Of a DNA stretch of 64,000 nt, positions 12,304 to 21,988 are shown in pieces (the first letter of the stretch is position 1; the number at the start of each line of letters is the position of its first letter). The DNA is from Pseudomonadota bacterium. GTDB taxonomy: Bacteria > Desulfobacterota > Desulfobulbia > Desulfobulbales > JAHJIY01. Where the stretch lies: assembly GCA_018823175.1 (NCBI GenBank), contig JAHJIY010000006.1:1-64000 (forward strand), in the 5' to 3' direction. The notes under the pieces were generated by a model. The model made no database searches. It saw only the letters and a list, made by a program, of their open reading frames with translations, and was not told the DNA's origin. The position numbers and the translations under genes are program-made.

Positions 12304-13596
12304 ATGAAAACTGATATTTCAAATAGTATGTTTCGAAAGGCCCAGACCCTTATTCCGGGTGGAGTTAACAGTCCGGTCCGGGCCTGTAAATCGGTAGGAT
12401 GTGATCCGGTGTTTATCGAACGGGCAGCGGGTTCCAGGGTTTATGATGTTGATGGTAACAGTTATACGGATTTTGTTTGTTCCTGGGGTCCAATGATTCT
12501 TGGTCATAATTATCCAGCTGTAGCTGATGCTATCCGGCAGGCCTTGGAAAATGGAACAAGTTTTGGTGCTCCTACTCCTCTTGAGATTGATTTGGCAGAA
12601 ATGGTTGTTGATGCCTTGCCATCGGTTGAGATGGTAAGGTTTGTCAGTTCGGGCACCGAGGCAACGATGAGTGCTATTCGGTTGGCGCGGGGATATACCG
12701 GTCGAAATATTGTCGTTAAGTTCGACGGTGGATATCATGGTCATGCCGATTCATTTTTGGTTAAGGCCGGTTCTGGTGTTATAACTTTAGGGATTCCTGG
12801 TAGTCCTGGGGTGCCGGACGATATCGTTAAAAACACCATTTCTATTCCTTATAATAATCTTGAAAAGTTGGAAGAAACTCTGCGGAATGAAGAGCTTGAT
12901 ATTGCATGTGTGATTATTGAGCCGGTGGCTGGGAATATGGGAGTTGTCGCCCCTGCTCCAGGATTTCTTAAGAAATTACGTAAACTTACAGAAGAACTGG
13001 GAATTTTGTTGATCTTTGATGAGGTAATTACTGGTTTTCGAGTAAGCTTGGGTGGAGCACAGGCCAAATTTGGGATTAACCCTGACCTTACCTGTCTGGG
13101 TAAAATTATTGGTGGCGGATTACCGGTTGGTGCATATGGCGGTAAAAAGGAGATAATGGCTTATATTTCGCCGGAAGGGCCGGTTTATCAAGCAGGCACC
13201 CTTTCGGGAAATCCTCTGGCCATGGCGGCTGGCAAAGCTACCCTTACTGCCTTAAGCGAGCCTGGATTTTATGATAAGCTTGATGCAAAGTCTGATAAAT
13301 TTGCTGAACAATTGTTCAATATTGCCCAAAAATATATGCCGGACAACACCTGTATGAATCGGGTTGGGTCGGTGTTGACCACTTTTTTTGCCAAGGGACC
13401 GGTAACTGATTTTGAGTCGGCTATGAAATCTGATACGAATATGTATGGCCGTTATTACCGGGAAATGCGGGCCGCAGGCATTTATCTTGCGCCTGCCCAG
13501 TTTGAAGGGATGTTTATCTCGGCTGCCCATAGTGAAGAAGACTTGGCAGTAACTCTGGAGAAAACTGAATCAGTATTCAGAAAATTGATTAAATAA
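12304..13596 (+). CDS. hemL: Glutamate-1-semialdehyde 2,1-aminomutase
   Basis: HemL is the PLP enzyme that converts glutamate-1-semialdehyde to 5-aminolevulinate, the second step of the C5 haem pathway; hemA, the first step, lies at 24887. Visible are [10 protein letters not shown] at the N-terminus, the PLP phosphate site [16 protein letters not shown], the cofactor aspartate in [11 protein letters not shown], and the Schiff-base lysine in [18 protein letters not shown] selected ATG 12304 because GGGAGG (12289-12294) is correctly spaced in front of it, giving 430 residues as in the family; an upstream start at 12259 would add 15 unsupported residues. Confidence 0.95.
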   Translation: MKTDISNSMFRKAQTLIPGGVNSPVRACKSVGCDPVFIERAAGSRVYDVDGNSYTDFVCSWGPMILGHNYPAVADAIRQALENGTSFGAPTPLEIDLAEMVVDALPSVEMVRFVSSGTEATMSAIRLARGYTGRNIVVKFDGGYHGHADSFLVKAGSGVITLGIPGSPGVPDDIVKNTISIPYNNLEKLEETLRNEELDIACVIIEPVAGNMGVVAPAPGFLKKLRKLTEELGILLIFDEVITGFRVSLGGAQAKFGINPDLTCLGKIIGGGLPVGAYGGKKEIMAYISPEGPVYQAGTLSGNPLAMAAGKATLTALSEPGFYDKLDAKSDKFAEQLFNIAQKYMPDNTCMNRVGSVLTTFFAKGPVTDFESAMKSDTNMYGRYYREMRAAGIYLAPAQFEGMFISAAHSEEDLAVTLEKTESVFRKLIK

Positions 13597-13696
13597 GCAA
13601 AAAGCCGTTGACTTTGAGCTGGTGCCATGATAGGAATTGAAAGGATTTTATCCAATATTTGGGGTTGTGTGATCGGTTTATTAACTGAAGGTACCA

Positions 13697-13921
13697 ATGT
13701 CAAATAATCGTAGAGAATACATGCGACTTTTGGCTGATTTCAGTACGATCGGGATGACGGTAGCTTTTTCGATCTTTATTGGTCTTGGTTTCGGTTATTA
13801 TCTGGATCATAAGGTTTTTGGGGGTAGGACCACCCCGGTTTTTACCATGGTATTTTTAGGGTTTGGAATATTCGCCGGATTTCTGAATCTTTATAGGTTG
13901 GCGATTAGAAAGGACCTATAG
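13697..13921 (+). CDS. AtpZ/AtpI-type small F0 accessory membrane protein
   Basis: This 74-residue protein has two predicted membrane helices (about residues 13-35 and 45-66) separated by a short loop, matching the AtpZ/AtpI family (F0F1-ATPase accessory subunit) whose members assist c-ring assembly or Mg/Ca uptake. It opens the cluster with a second AtpI-like gene, atpB and atpE, with spacings of ten or so bases between the first three genes. The function is inferred from family and position. Confidence 0.8.
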   Translation: MSNNRREYMRLLADFSTIGMTVAFSIFIGLGFGYYLDHKVFGGRTTPVFTMVFLGFGIFAGFLNLYRLAIRKDL

Positions 13922-13931
13922 TTGGCGAGGG

Positions 13932-14330
13932 ATGAAAAGCAATAACCAGGATATCTCGCTGAACAGAATTGAGCTTCTTAATTGGTTGTTGTTGCTGATT
14001 TTGGCTTTAGCCGGATGGATATTTTATTCACCTTTAATCGGCCGATCGGTGTTTGTTGGTGGTTTGGTTGCTAATATAAGCTTCAGGTTTCTGAGAAGAG
14101 ATTTGACCAAGCTTTTCCGTGGACCGATGACGGCAGTAAAGTTGAGATTTTTTATACTATATTATATCCGACTTTCAGTAGTGATGCTGATATTGTTTGT
14201 GCTTGTTAAGAATCAGATGGTAAATACCTTGGGCTTGCTGGCGGGACTTTCAACAGTATTATTGAGTATGGTAATTACTGCGGTTGGCGAGACGAAGAAA
14301 ATTATTTTGAATATCAAGGAGGCTTCGTAA
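13932..14330 (+). CDS. atpI: ATP synthase subunit I-like membrane protein
   Basis: The 132-residue protein has four hydrophobic segments (about residues 16-34, 37-53, 75-97 and 99-120) and the general layout of the ATP synthase I family, proposed to chaperone c-ring assembly. It lies 10 bases after the AtpZ-like gene and 6 before atpB. Sequence conservation in this family is low, so the call rests heavily on context. Confidence 0.75.
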   Translation: MKSNNQDISLNRIELLNWLLLLILALAGWIFYSPLIGRSVFVGGLVANISFRFLRRDLTKLFRGPMTAVKLRFFILYYIRLSVVMLILFVLVKNQMVNTLGLLAGLSTVLLSMVITAVGETKKIILNIKEAS

Positions 14331-14336
14331 AAGGCG

Positions 14337-15059
14337 ATGGAACATCCAATACTGTTTATTTCTATAATTCTTGAAGCATTAGGTTTACCGGTGCCGCATG
14401 GCTTGGTCGGGGATTCTGTTTTAGCAAAACTTGTTTCACCTCATATGACCTATACGTGGCTGGTAATGGCCTTTCTGATTATTGTTCCCAAACTTACATT
14501 GGGTAAAATGGAAATGGTGCCCGGCAAAGGACAGAATTTCTGGGAGGCTGTTATTGGAGGCCTGGAAGGCTTCATGGGCGATAATATGGGAAAGGAAGGC
14601 GCTCGCATGATGTTTCCGATGCTTGCTACCTTTGCTCTTTATATTTTGGTGGCCAATATGATTGGGTTGATTCCGGGATTCATGTCGCCTACCTCCAATT
14701 TAAATATTACTCTGGCTATGACTTTGATTGTTTTTGTTACCACTCATATTTTGGGGATTAAGTTCCATGGGGTTGGTTATATAAAGCACTTTCTGGGACC
14801 TATACCAGCGCTTATTCCCCTGATGCTGCCTATTGAACTTATCAGCCATTTTGCCAGGATTTTGTCTCTTTCTATCCGGCTGTTTGGTAACATTATGGCC
14901 AAAGAGACTCTTTTAGGGATTCTTTTTCTGTTGGCCGGTGCATATTTTGCCCCGTTGCCGATTCTATGCCTTGGGGTTTTGGTCTCTATCGTACAGGCCC
15001 TGGTATTTCTGCTGCTGTCTATTTTGTATTTTTCAGCGGCCATGGAACATGCTCATTAA
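14337..15059 (+). CDS. atpB: ATP synthase F0 subunit a
   Basis: The 240-residue membrane protein is the stator a subunit that forms the ion half-channels against the c-ring. The essential arginine is in the helix LSLSIRLFGNIMAKE (Arg near residue 181), and the conserved ILSHFARI-like stretch is present as ELISHFARI. Five to six membrane helices are evident. The gene lies upstream of atpE; the b, delta, alpha, gamma, beta and epsilon genes are not here, a split arrangement also found in other Desulfobacterota. Confidence 0.93.
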   Translation: MEHPILFISIILEALGLPVPHGLVGDSVLAKLVSPHMTYTWLVMAFLIIVPKLTLGKMEMVPGKGQNFWEAVIGGLEGFMGDNMGKEGARMMFPMLATFALYILVANMIGLIPGFMSPTSNLNITLAMTLIVFVTTHILGIKFHGVGYIKHFLGPIPALIPLMLPIELISHFARILSLSIRLFGNIMAKETLLGILFLLAGAYFAPLPILCLGVLVSIVQALVFLLLSILYFSAAMEHAH

Positions 15060-15097
15060 TTAAAATTTTTAATAAACAAAGAAGGCCAATCCAATAA

Positions 15098-15457
<360 letters not shown>

Positions 15458-15493
15458 TTAGACCTGTATCAACAAGAAAATAAGTTGTTCTTT

Positions 15494-15527
15494 AAAAGGC
15501 CACGGGTTTTTACCTGTGGCCTTTTTT
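15494..15527 (+). terminator. Intrinsic terminator after atpE
   Basis: A stem of AAAAGGCCAC pairing with GTGGCCTTTT (with a further G-T/G-C extension) around a short T-rich loop, ending in a T run. It closes the atpZ-I-B-E cluster and may work in both directions. Confidence 0.85.
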
Positions 15528-15552
15528 GCTTACTGCGATAATATATTCTTCC

Positions 15553-16284
15553 ATGACTAATTGTGTAATAAATCCAAATCGAGAACCGGGGGAGCCTGAA
15601 TTGCCGTCGTGCGGATTATTGTGTGTCAATCCATCAGAGGCGGAATATCTACGCAAGCTGGTGAATGGTTTGTCCGCTAAGGAATATTTCCTGTTTAACA
15701 GTCGTTTGCTGGTGGTGCCTGCTACTGGTAATTTTGATGCATTTTTTTGTGCCGGGCCTGCGGTTGGCGCTGCGATGGCGGTATTAGCCCTTGAGAAGCT
15801 TATTGCCCTTGGAGCGAGACAGATCTTGATTTATGGTTGGTGCGGTTCTCTGAGTCCTGATCTTAAGATCGGTGATCTCCTTGTTCCTTTTGAAGGAATT
15901 AGTGAGGAGGGAACATCACCTCATTACCCGTTGGCGGAAAAAGCGCAAGTTAATGTGGATATCCGTTATGATTTAATTACTATGTTAAGTGAAAAGGGTT
16001 ATGCCGCACTGGAGGGGTCTGTGTGGACCACAGATGCTCTTTATCGTGAAACCAGGGAAAAGGTAGCACTTTATGCTGACCAGGGCGTGAGGGGGGTCGA
16101 TATGGAGTTTACGGCCCTGTTAACTGTCGCTGCATATCGAGGAGTTGATTTATCGGCGGTTATGCTGGTCTCGGATGAATTATGGCATGCGGATTGGCGA
16201 CCTGGATTTAAAGACGGATCTTTTCGTAAGCATAGCCGGGAACTGGTACGTACTATGGTCGAATACTGCCGTGATCGACGGTAA
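15553..16284 (+). CDS. Nucleoside phosphorylase-family protein
   Basis: The 243-residue product looks like a member of the purine nucleoside/uridine phosphorylase superfamily: a glycine-rich phosphate region (FFCAGPAVGAAMAVLALEKL), a central GWCGSLSPDLKIGDLLVP block and the nucleoside-binding GVDMEFTALLTVA, where Met-Glu contacts the ribose. The substrate cannot be decided from sequence; it might be a nucleoside phosphorylase or a nucleosidase. I chose ATG 15553; the upstream TTG at 15526 lies inside the atpE terminator. It lies 41 bases before rimO. Confidence 0.75.
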   Translation: MTNCVINPNREPGEPELPSCGLLCVNPSEAEYLRKLVNGLSAKEYFLFNSRLLVVPATGNFDAFFCAGPAVGAAMAVLALEKLIALGARQILIYGWCGSLSPDLKIGDLLVPFEGISEEGTSPHYPLAEKAQVNVDIRYDLITMLSEKGYAALEGSVWTTDALYRETREKVALYADQGVRGVDMEFTALLTVAAYRGVDLSAVMLVSDELWHADWRPGFKDGSFRKHSRELVRTMVEYCRDRR

Positions 16285-16325
16285 AATAAAGGGACTCTTG
16301 AAAGTTGGATTTTGGTGATAAATAA

Positions 16326-17669
16326 ATGAGTAAAAAAGTATACATACAGAGTTTGGGATGTCCCAAAAATCTGGTTGATTCCGAGGTCATGCTTGGTGGT
16401 TTGATCGCTAATAATTATGAGGTTACGCGGGACCCTGAAGAGGCCGATTTGTTGTTGATTAATACCTGTGGTTTTATTCAGCCGGCAGTTGAAGAAGGAA
16501 TAGATGAGATCCTGCAACTGGCAGAAATCAAGAAAAGTGGGTTCGGTAAGCGTCTGGTCGTTACCGGTTGCCTGGTGCAGCGTTACGGGTCTGATCTGCA
16601 AAAGCAATTACCTGAGGTTGATCTTTTTATCGGCACTCAAGGTTTTCATCATATTGTTCAGGAATTAGCCAAACTTGATGGTGGTATTAAAAATGAGTTC
16701 AAAATTTCTAATCCCACATTTATTATGGACAGTGCTGTGCCAAGGGTTATTTCCACCCCGGCCCATCGGGCCTATTTAAAGATAACTGAAGGGTGCAATA
16801 ATCGCTGCTCCTACTGCCTTATTCCATCGCTACGAGGAAATTTAAGAAGCAGAAAGATTGATGATTTAGTCCAAGAGGCAATTATGCTGGCTTCAGCTGG
16901 AGTTAAGGAACTCAGCTTGATAGCTCAGGATCTTACTGCTTATGGTACGGATTTAGGGAATAAAGCGCCGCAGCTTGATGATTTGCTTGAGGCCCTGTTG
17001 AGCAGCAGTGATATTCCATGGTTTCGTATGTTGTATCTTTATCCCGCTAGAATCAACGATAGGTTGCTCGATCTGGTAGCTGAAAACCCAAGAATACTCC
17101 CTTATTTTGATATTCCTTTGCAGCATATCAGCGAGGGAATTATCAAGAAGATGAATCGACCATACGGGAGGCGCGAGGTTGATAAGTTAATAGAAAAAAT
17201 AAGGGTTAGACTTCCTGAATCGGCAATCCGTACGACATTTATGGTCGGCTTTCCCGGGGAGAACGATAAGGATATTACTGAACTTGAAAGTTTTATCCGG
17301 CAGCAGCGCTTTGCCCATGTGGGGATTTTTACTTATTCAAACGAAGATGGATGTGAGGCGCAAAAACTACCAGATCAGTGTTCGGAACAAATTAAGGAAG
17401 AACGGCGGGAACGGCTGATGAAAGTACAGTCCGAAATATCAATGGAACTTAATCAGAAGTATGTGGGACGTACTGAAAAGGTATTGGTAGAGGGGCTTAG
17501 CAGCGAAAGCGATTTGCTTCTTGAAGGCCGGACAATATATCAGGCTCCTGATATTGATGGGTGCGTTTATATTACCAGTGGTGAGTGCACAACAGGAGAT
17601 ATCTTGGATGTAAAGATTACCGAAGCCCATCATTATGATTTGGTGGGGGAACTGGTTGAAAGCAGATAA
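16326..17669 (+). CDS. rimO: Ribosomal protein S12 methylthiotransferase RimO
   Basis: RimO methylthiolates an aspartate of ribosomal protein S12 by radical-SAM chemistry. The 447-residue protein has the UPF0004 N-terminal domain with auxiliary-cluster cysteines (SLGCPKNLVDSE, NTCGFI, TGCLVQRY), the radical-SAM motif CNNRCSYC (CxxxCxxC, near residue 158) and a C-terminal TRAM domain. SLGCPKNLVDSE separates RimO from MiaB, which acts on tRNA. It converges on the HU/IHF gene, with 9 bases between their stops. Confidence 0.95.
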   Translation: MSKKVYIQSLGCPKNLVDSEVMLGGLIANNYEVTRDPEEADLLLINTCGFIQPAVEEGIDEILQLAEIKKSGFGKRLVVTGCLVQRYGSDLQKQLPEVDLFIGTQGFHHIVQELAKLDGGIKNEFKISNPTFIMDSAVPRVISTPAHRAYLKITEGCNNRCSYCLIPSLRGNLRSRKIDDLVQEAIMLASAGVKELSLIAQDLTAYGTDLGNKAPQLDDLLEALLSSSDIPWFRMLYLYPARINDRLLDLVAENPRILPYFDIPLQHISEGIIKKMNRPYGRREVDKLIEKIRVRLPESAIRTTFMVGFPGENDKDITELESFIRQQRFAHVGIFTYSNEDGCEAQKLPDQCSEQIKEERRERLMKVQSEISMELNQKYVGRTEKVLVEGLSSESDLLLEGRTIYQAPDIDGCVYITSGECTTGDILDVKITEAHHYDLVGELVESR

Positions 17670-17678
17670 TGAAAGGTA

Positions 17679-17954
17679 CTAACCGTTAACTTGCTCTTTT
17701 AATTCTTTACCGACCTTGAAGAATGGTAGTCTTTTCGGTGGTACTTTGATTTTGTCACCGCTTTTTGGGTTGCGTCCTACATAAGAATCGTATTCCTTTA
17801 TAACAAAGCTGCCGAATCCACGAATTTCTATATTATTTCCTCCGGCCAGGGCTGATATCATGGTATCAAGAATTGTTCCGGCAATCGGACTGGCTTCGCG
17901 CAAAGGAATATCTATCTTCTGGGCGAGAGCTTCAATCAGTTGTGATTTGTTCAT
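17679..17954 (-). CDS. HU/IHF-family DNA-bending protein
   Basis: The 91-residue histone-like protein bends DNA as a dimer. Visible are the N-terminal helices (NKSQLIEALAQKIDI), the beta-arm core RGFGSFVIKEYDSYVGRNPKSGD with the proline-tipped arm sequence GRNP, and a PFFKVGKELKE C-terminus. Its RNPKSGDKIKVPPKR region resembles both HU and IHF subunits, so I leave the subfamily open. A nucleoid bender of this type would be needed at the IHF-like site upstream of nifE (42679-42691). Confidence 0.93.
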   Translation of the reverse strand: MNKSQLIEALAQKIDIPLREASPIAGTILDTMISALAGGNNIEIRGFGSFVIKEYDSYVGRNPKSGDKIKVPPKRLPFFKVGKELKEQVNG

Positions 17955-18274
17955 CTCTCTTTTCTCCTCTTAATACTTTGTATTTTTGTTAACTTTATGC
18001 CCCCCATAAAGGGGAGAAAAATTAATAAGAATTCTGCTTCGAAGCCTTGCAACAAGATTAATCAAATAATTGAATTTGCGAATAATTTCCGATTATTTTA
18101 AGCATACTTTTAAACTAGTAAAAACAGATCGTTACTAAATTATATTATCATAATGTGGATGTGATTTATAGTCAATATATGGATATTTTTCGGGTTGCGC
18201 AAGTAAAAATCTTCTTAAAATCAATATGATAGAATATCATTATCCTGTAACTTGCGGATTGTAAAGAATATTTT
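17955..18274. other. AT-rich intergenic region, no gene seen
   Basis: These 320 bases between the start of the HU/IHF gene and the end of rluB (both on the minus strand) are very AT-rich. They contain a small C4/G4 hairpin near 18000-18014 in the HU/IHF leader. No coding frame, RNA gene or convincing terminator stands out. One degenerate DnaA-box-like 9-mer is noted under rejected items. Confidence 0.5.
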
Positions 18275-18985
18275 TTAAATAAAAATTCTGTCAATATCTT
18301 TTATGGTTAAAAAACGATATTTGCCTAGAGGTAATTTCCCTAACTTCAGACCACCGTAAGCAACCCTTTTTAATTCCTTAACCCGGTGGCCGATTGCGTC
18401 AAACATTTTGCGAACTTGTCTTTTTCTTCCTTCATGAATTGTGATTTCGATCTCCGAACTACCAGCTTTTGTGCTGATAACTCTGAGCTGGGCAGGTGAA
18501 GTCATTCGACCTTCAATCTCAACACCTTTTTCGAGTAAGAGTAATTTTTTTTGAGAAGGGTGACCGGTAACTTTAGCGATATATGTTTTGTTTATCTCAA
18601 AACGTGGGTGAAGAATGCGGTCGGCTGTTTTTCCGTCATTAGTTAACAACAGGGCGCCTTCAGTATCAAGATCAAGGCGGCCGACCGGAAAAACCCGAGC
18701 TGTAATATTATTAAGCAGAGAGGATACGATAGGTCTGCCCTGTGGGTCATGCATGGTAGTGACGTAACCTTTGGGCTTATTGAGAAGAATATATACATTT
18801 TCCTCCGGACTTTGCAGGGGTTGTCCTTCGAACTCAATTAGTTGTAATTTTGAGTCAACCATGATCCCCATGTCAGTTACAATCTTGCCATCAACTTTTA
18901 TTTTACCCTGTCGGATAAATTCTTCTGCCTTGCGTCGTGAACAGATTCCTGCCTGGGCAATAATTTTTTGTAATCGTTCTTGCAT
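18275..18985 (-). CDS. rluB: 23S rRNA pseudouridine synthase, RluB/RsuA family
   Basis: The 236-residue enzyme isomerises a uridine in large-subunit rRNA. It begins with an S4 RNA-binding domain (RLQKIIAQAGICSRRKAEEF) followed by the catalytic domain, whose aspartate is in VGRLDLDTEGALLLTNDG. IHEGRKRQVRKMF near the C-terminus is typical of the RluB/RluE/RluF/RsuA group. I chose the internal ATG at 18985, which starts at the S4 domain; the frame stays open for 33 further codons upstream without homology. RluB rather than RsuA is favoured by the S4 sequence. Confidence 0.9.
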   Translation of the reverse strand: MQERLQKIIAQAGICSRRKAEEFIRQGKIKVDGKIVTDMGIMVDSKLQLIEFEGQPLQSPEENVYILLNKPKGYVTTMHDPQGRPIVSSLLNNITARVFPVGRLDLDTEGALLLTNDGKTADRILHPRFEINKTYIAKVTGHPSQKKLLLLEKGVEIEGRMTSPAQLRVISTKAGSSEIEITIHEGRKRQVRKMFDAIGHRVKELKRVAYGGLKLGKLPLGKYRFLTIKDIDRIFI

Positions 18986-19187
18986 TTGGTTTAAACCGGG
19001 AAAGATGGATTCTGCTCTATACCGATGATAATGAGAGTAGTATTGAGCAGTATTTTGAAGGTAATCAGATTCATTACAAAACAATTCAGCGCAATGTGAT
19101 ATTTTAGCTGGATTGTATAATTATTTCATTTAAAGGTTTTCACAGAGTGTCTACAGGTGCAGTAAAAAATGATGATTAGGGGCGGGA

Positions 19188-19628
19188 TCAGGCGTTGTAA
19201 TCTCCCCTTCTGTATTTTGCGGTCTCTACATAGGATATGGTGGCGAGATTATCAAGTAACTTGGTTAATGAGTTGTTGGCTGGCAGTTCGTTTTTTATGG
19301 TCAACAGAGCTAGTGTATTTTGTTCGAGAGCCGAAATGAAAGGTTCTAGTTCAGGAGCTGAAAAACTAGTGTTGGCTAGAGCTTCTCCATATGAACATAA
19401 AGTATCGAGAGTTGATTCGGTTATAGCAAGACCGGTCATTCTGAAATTAGTTTCAGTCTCATTATTTAACTCTATTGGTGAGGGTGAGGCGTTATTTTTT
19501 ATACTAACGGTATTATGGATCTGTTCTTCAAGGAGGGTATTAAAGTTTATTCCGTTTGTATCCCCTTTTTTGGTGACAGAGTTTTTAGGGGTGACTGGTA
19601 GACTGTTGGTGGTTCCATATATTTTCAT
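19188..19628 (-). CDS. Hypothetical protein, helical C-terminal half
   Basis: I do not recognise this 146-residue protein. The first 55 residues are polar, Asn/Thr/Ser-rich and probably disordered; residues about 65-146 look alpha-helical, with the pattern of a small helical bundle. No signal peptide or membrane segment is seen. The shape (disordered start, helical end) is reminiscent of flagellar export partners or anti-sigma factors, but there are no flagellar genes nearby, so no function is assigned. It stands alone between rluB and ubiD, on the same strand. Confidence 0.6.
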   Translation of the reverse strand: MKIYGTTNSLPVTPKNSVTKKGDTNGINFNTLLEEQIHNTVSIKNNASPSPIELNNETETNFRMTGLAITESTLDTLCSYGEALANTSFSAPELEPFISALEQNTLALLTIKNELPANNSLTKLLDNLATISYVETAKYRRGDYNA

Positions 19629-19818
19629 TCAAATACCTCGTCAAAATATTATTATAATAACTTTTCGGCTGGAAAGTCGTCAAGCATTAATAAATAGATG
19701 AACATGTAAAGCGAAACAAACCACATGGGTAATAGAAGTTTGCGATTATCTCCTTGTGGGAGCATTTACCTTAGATTTTGCTACTGATGCAAATAGCTTC
19801 ATATTTTAAAATTAATTA

Positions 19819-21600
19819 TTATTTAGCTGACCAGTTGGTGGGCCAAATTTTATGGAATTTTTCGTCAACTTTTCGACGTGTTGCATCATCTACTTCCAGC
19901 ACGTGCGGATACCAAGGTTTCATTCGGCAGTCGAAAACCACGGGAGCTTTCATGCCAACATGAAAGCGGCGGACCTCAACCCCGGCGGCATGGATATCAG
20001 CGGCCGGTTCAAAGCGGGTAAAAAAAGTCCATAGAAATTCCTGTAGGTTGACGGTGGCTGCTCTGGTATTGTCAACCAGCAGGATAACCGGCCAGGCTTC
20101 CAGCCCGGCTACTTCTGCCAGTCTTTTTGGTAAATCTTTGTTATGTTCATAAATTTCTCCCTGCACGACCAGAGTGCCGGGGAGAAAAACGGCGGGATGA
20201 GAGCAGCCGGCCGGTAATTCGCCATTAAAGCTTTCGGGAAGCACCCTTTTTGGATTTTTGCCAAGACCCATCAGCATGGCTTTTGAACCCTTGTTGACTG
20301 AGGGGCCGGTGTAATCTAAGGTATCTTGTGAGACATTGGCGAAAATAAATAGATCGCTTTGCCAGTTAACCCGTTCCAAAACATGAACCCATAGTTTTTT
20401 GAAATCAGTTACATCGAGATCTCCATCAGTGATAATCAAAAATTTGGTCAAGGAAAGTTGGCCTTCACCGAGTATTCTTAAGCCTGCAGCAAAGGCTTCC
20501 CGGGGATAGCGATCGGCAACGCGGGCGGCGGCCAGGCAGTGGAAGCCGGTTTCACCAAAGGTTTTGAGTTGGCGCACTCCGTTCATTACCAGCGGAAAAA
20601 GAGGTGATAATAAATCCTGTAGAAAATCACCGATAAAAAAATCTTCCTGCCTGGGTCTGCCAACTACGGTTGCCGGGTAAATAGCGTCCCGGCGATGATA
20701 AAGGTGGTCAACTTGAAAAACCGGATACTCATGGGTCAGGGAATTATAACCGTAATGGTCTCCGAAGGGTCCTTCCGGGCGGCGCATATGGGGCGGAACT
20801 TTTCCTTTGATTGCGAATTCGGCGGTGGCGACCAGCGGATGCCCACCTTTTGGATCATTAATTAAGGGTAGTTTGTCGCCCATCAGCAAAGAGGCCAGCA
20901 TTAACTCAGGAATATTTTCCGGTAACGGAGCGATGGCAGCCATCATCAGGGCCGGCGGACCACCAATGAACAGGGTCATCGGTAAGCTTTCGTTGCGTTT
21001 TTCGGCCTCATGGTAATGATAGCCCCCGCCTTTGTGGATTTGCCAGTGGATGCCTGTTGTGGTGTCGTCATAGCGCTGAATGCGATACATCCCGAGATTG
21101 TGTCCCCGACCATCGGGGTGTTCGGTGTACACCAGGGGCAGGGTGACAAAGGGGCCACCGTCTGTGTCCCATGAGGTAAGCAGTGGTAATTCAGTTAACC
21201 GGGCCGGAGATTGAAAACCTTCAAGAATCGGCGCTTTATTAACAGTTTTGGTGCCGATTTTCAGGCCTTGCTTTATTAGTCCGCGCATCGACCACAGTTT
21301 TTGCCATGAAGGGCTGAGGGACTCCATGTTTTTGACCAGTTCGGCCACAAATTTTTGGGGATGATTACCAAACGCCAGCTCAAGGCGGCGGGAAGAGCCA
21401 AACAGATTGGTGACCACCGGGAAATTGCTGTCCTGCACATTAGTAAATAAAAGAGCTGGCCCGCCCTGACTGATTACCCGGCGATGAATCTCAGCAATTT
21501 CCAGATAAGGATCAACTGGAATGTCAATTTCAATCAGTTCTGATTCGACCCGTAATACCTCGAGGAATGCCCGTAAATCTTTGATTATTTTATATTTCAC
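19819..21600 (-). CDS. UbiD-family prenyl-FMN decarboxylase
   Basis: The 593-residue protein belongs to the UbiD family of prenylated-FMN-dependent non-oxidative (de)carboxylases, which act on aromatic or alpha,beta-unsaturated acids. The active-site block RRPEGPFGDHYGYN (near residue 315) carries the characteristic Glu, and VVGRPRQEDFFIGD is another family signature. The large size fits the group linked to menaquinone biosynthesis (including the futalosine route) in anaerobes, but the substrate is not certain. No UbiX partner, which makes the cofactor, is seen in the window. Confidence 0.88.
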   Translation of the reverse strand: MKYKIIKDLRAFLEVLRVESELIEIDIPVDPYLEIAEIHRRVISQGGPALLFTNVQDSNFPVVTNLFGSSRRLELAFGNHPQKFVAELVKNMESLSPSWQKLWSMRGLIKQGLKIGTKTVNKAPILEGFQSPARLTELPLLTSWDTDGGPFVTLPLVYTEHPDGRGHNLGMYRIQRYDDTTTGIHWQIHKGGGYHYHEAEKRNESLPMTLFIGGPPALMMAAIAPLPENIPELMLASLLMGDKLPLINDPKGGHPLVATAEFAIKGKVPPHMRRPEGPFGDHYGYNSLTHEYPVFQVDHLYHRRDAIYPATVVGRPRQEDFFIGDFLQDLLSPLFPLVMNGVRQLKTFGETGFHCLAAARVADRYPREAFAAGLRILGEGQLSLTKFLIITDGDLDVTDFKKLWVHVLERVNWQSDLFIFANVSQDTLDYTGPSVNKGSKAMLMGLGKNPKRVLPESFNGELPAGCSHPAVFLPGTLVVQGEIYEHNKDLPKRLAEVAGLEAWPVILLVDNTRAATVNLQEFLWTFFTRFEPAADIHAAGVEVRRFHVGMKAPVVFDCRMKPWYPHVLEVDDATRRKVDEKFHKIWPTNWSAK

Positions 21601-21695
21601 CTTTGCCTGTTCCTTTTTTTGTGATAAATATTGTGACCACCTCTGCCTGTTTTGCCTTGTTGGCTGAGAACAAATTGCAGTTTGGTCGAGTTGAG

Positions 21696-21959
21696 TTATT
21701 TATCGTCTGGCGATTCATCAAGAAAAAGTTTGTGATACTCTTTTTTACTCAGGTGTTTATGGATCAAGGCCGTGAGATGGTCTACCGTGGTTGAAATATC
21801 TGTTTCGTCCAGCCTTGGGATCAGGGTTTCCAGCAAGTCCTGGTCAGCAAATTTTTGTAATAATAGCGCCAGGGAAAGTTTATCAGTTTCCTGATTTAGA
21901 CCGAAACATATATCAGAAGAAGTCAGATTGGCAAGATTTGAAAAAGCTCTTTTGTCCAT
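21696..21959 (-). CDS. Hypothetical small helical protein
   Basis: An 87-residue acidic protein without recognised family. It appears wholly helical (LALLLQKFADQDLLETLIPRL and a LTALIHKHLSKKEYHKLF tail) and has no membrane segment. It lies upstream of ubiD on the same strand and diverges from the PilZ gene with a 29-base gap, which leaves little room for separate promoters. Codon use looks like that of its neighbours, so I regard it as a real gene. Confidence 0.55.
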   Translation of the reverse strand: MDKRAFSNLANLTSSDICFGLNQETDKLSLALLLQKFADQDLLETLIPRLDETDISTTVDHLTALIHKHLSKKEYHKLFLDESPDDK

Positions 21960-21988
21960 AAGTATATTTATAGCTTATTTGAGATTAA

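Noticed and set aside
15526-15552. Upstream TTG start for the phosphorylase-family gene
   Set aside because: It lies within the atpE terminator and adds residues without family support.
18154-18162. TGTGGATGT, close to the DnaA box complement TGTGGATAA
   Set aside because: A single 7 of 9 match in AT-rich DNA, with no cluster of boxes; not enough for an origin.
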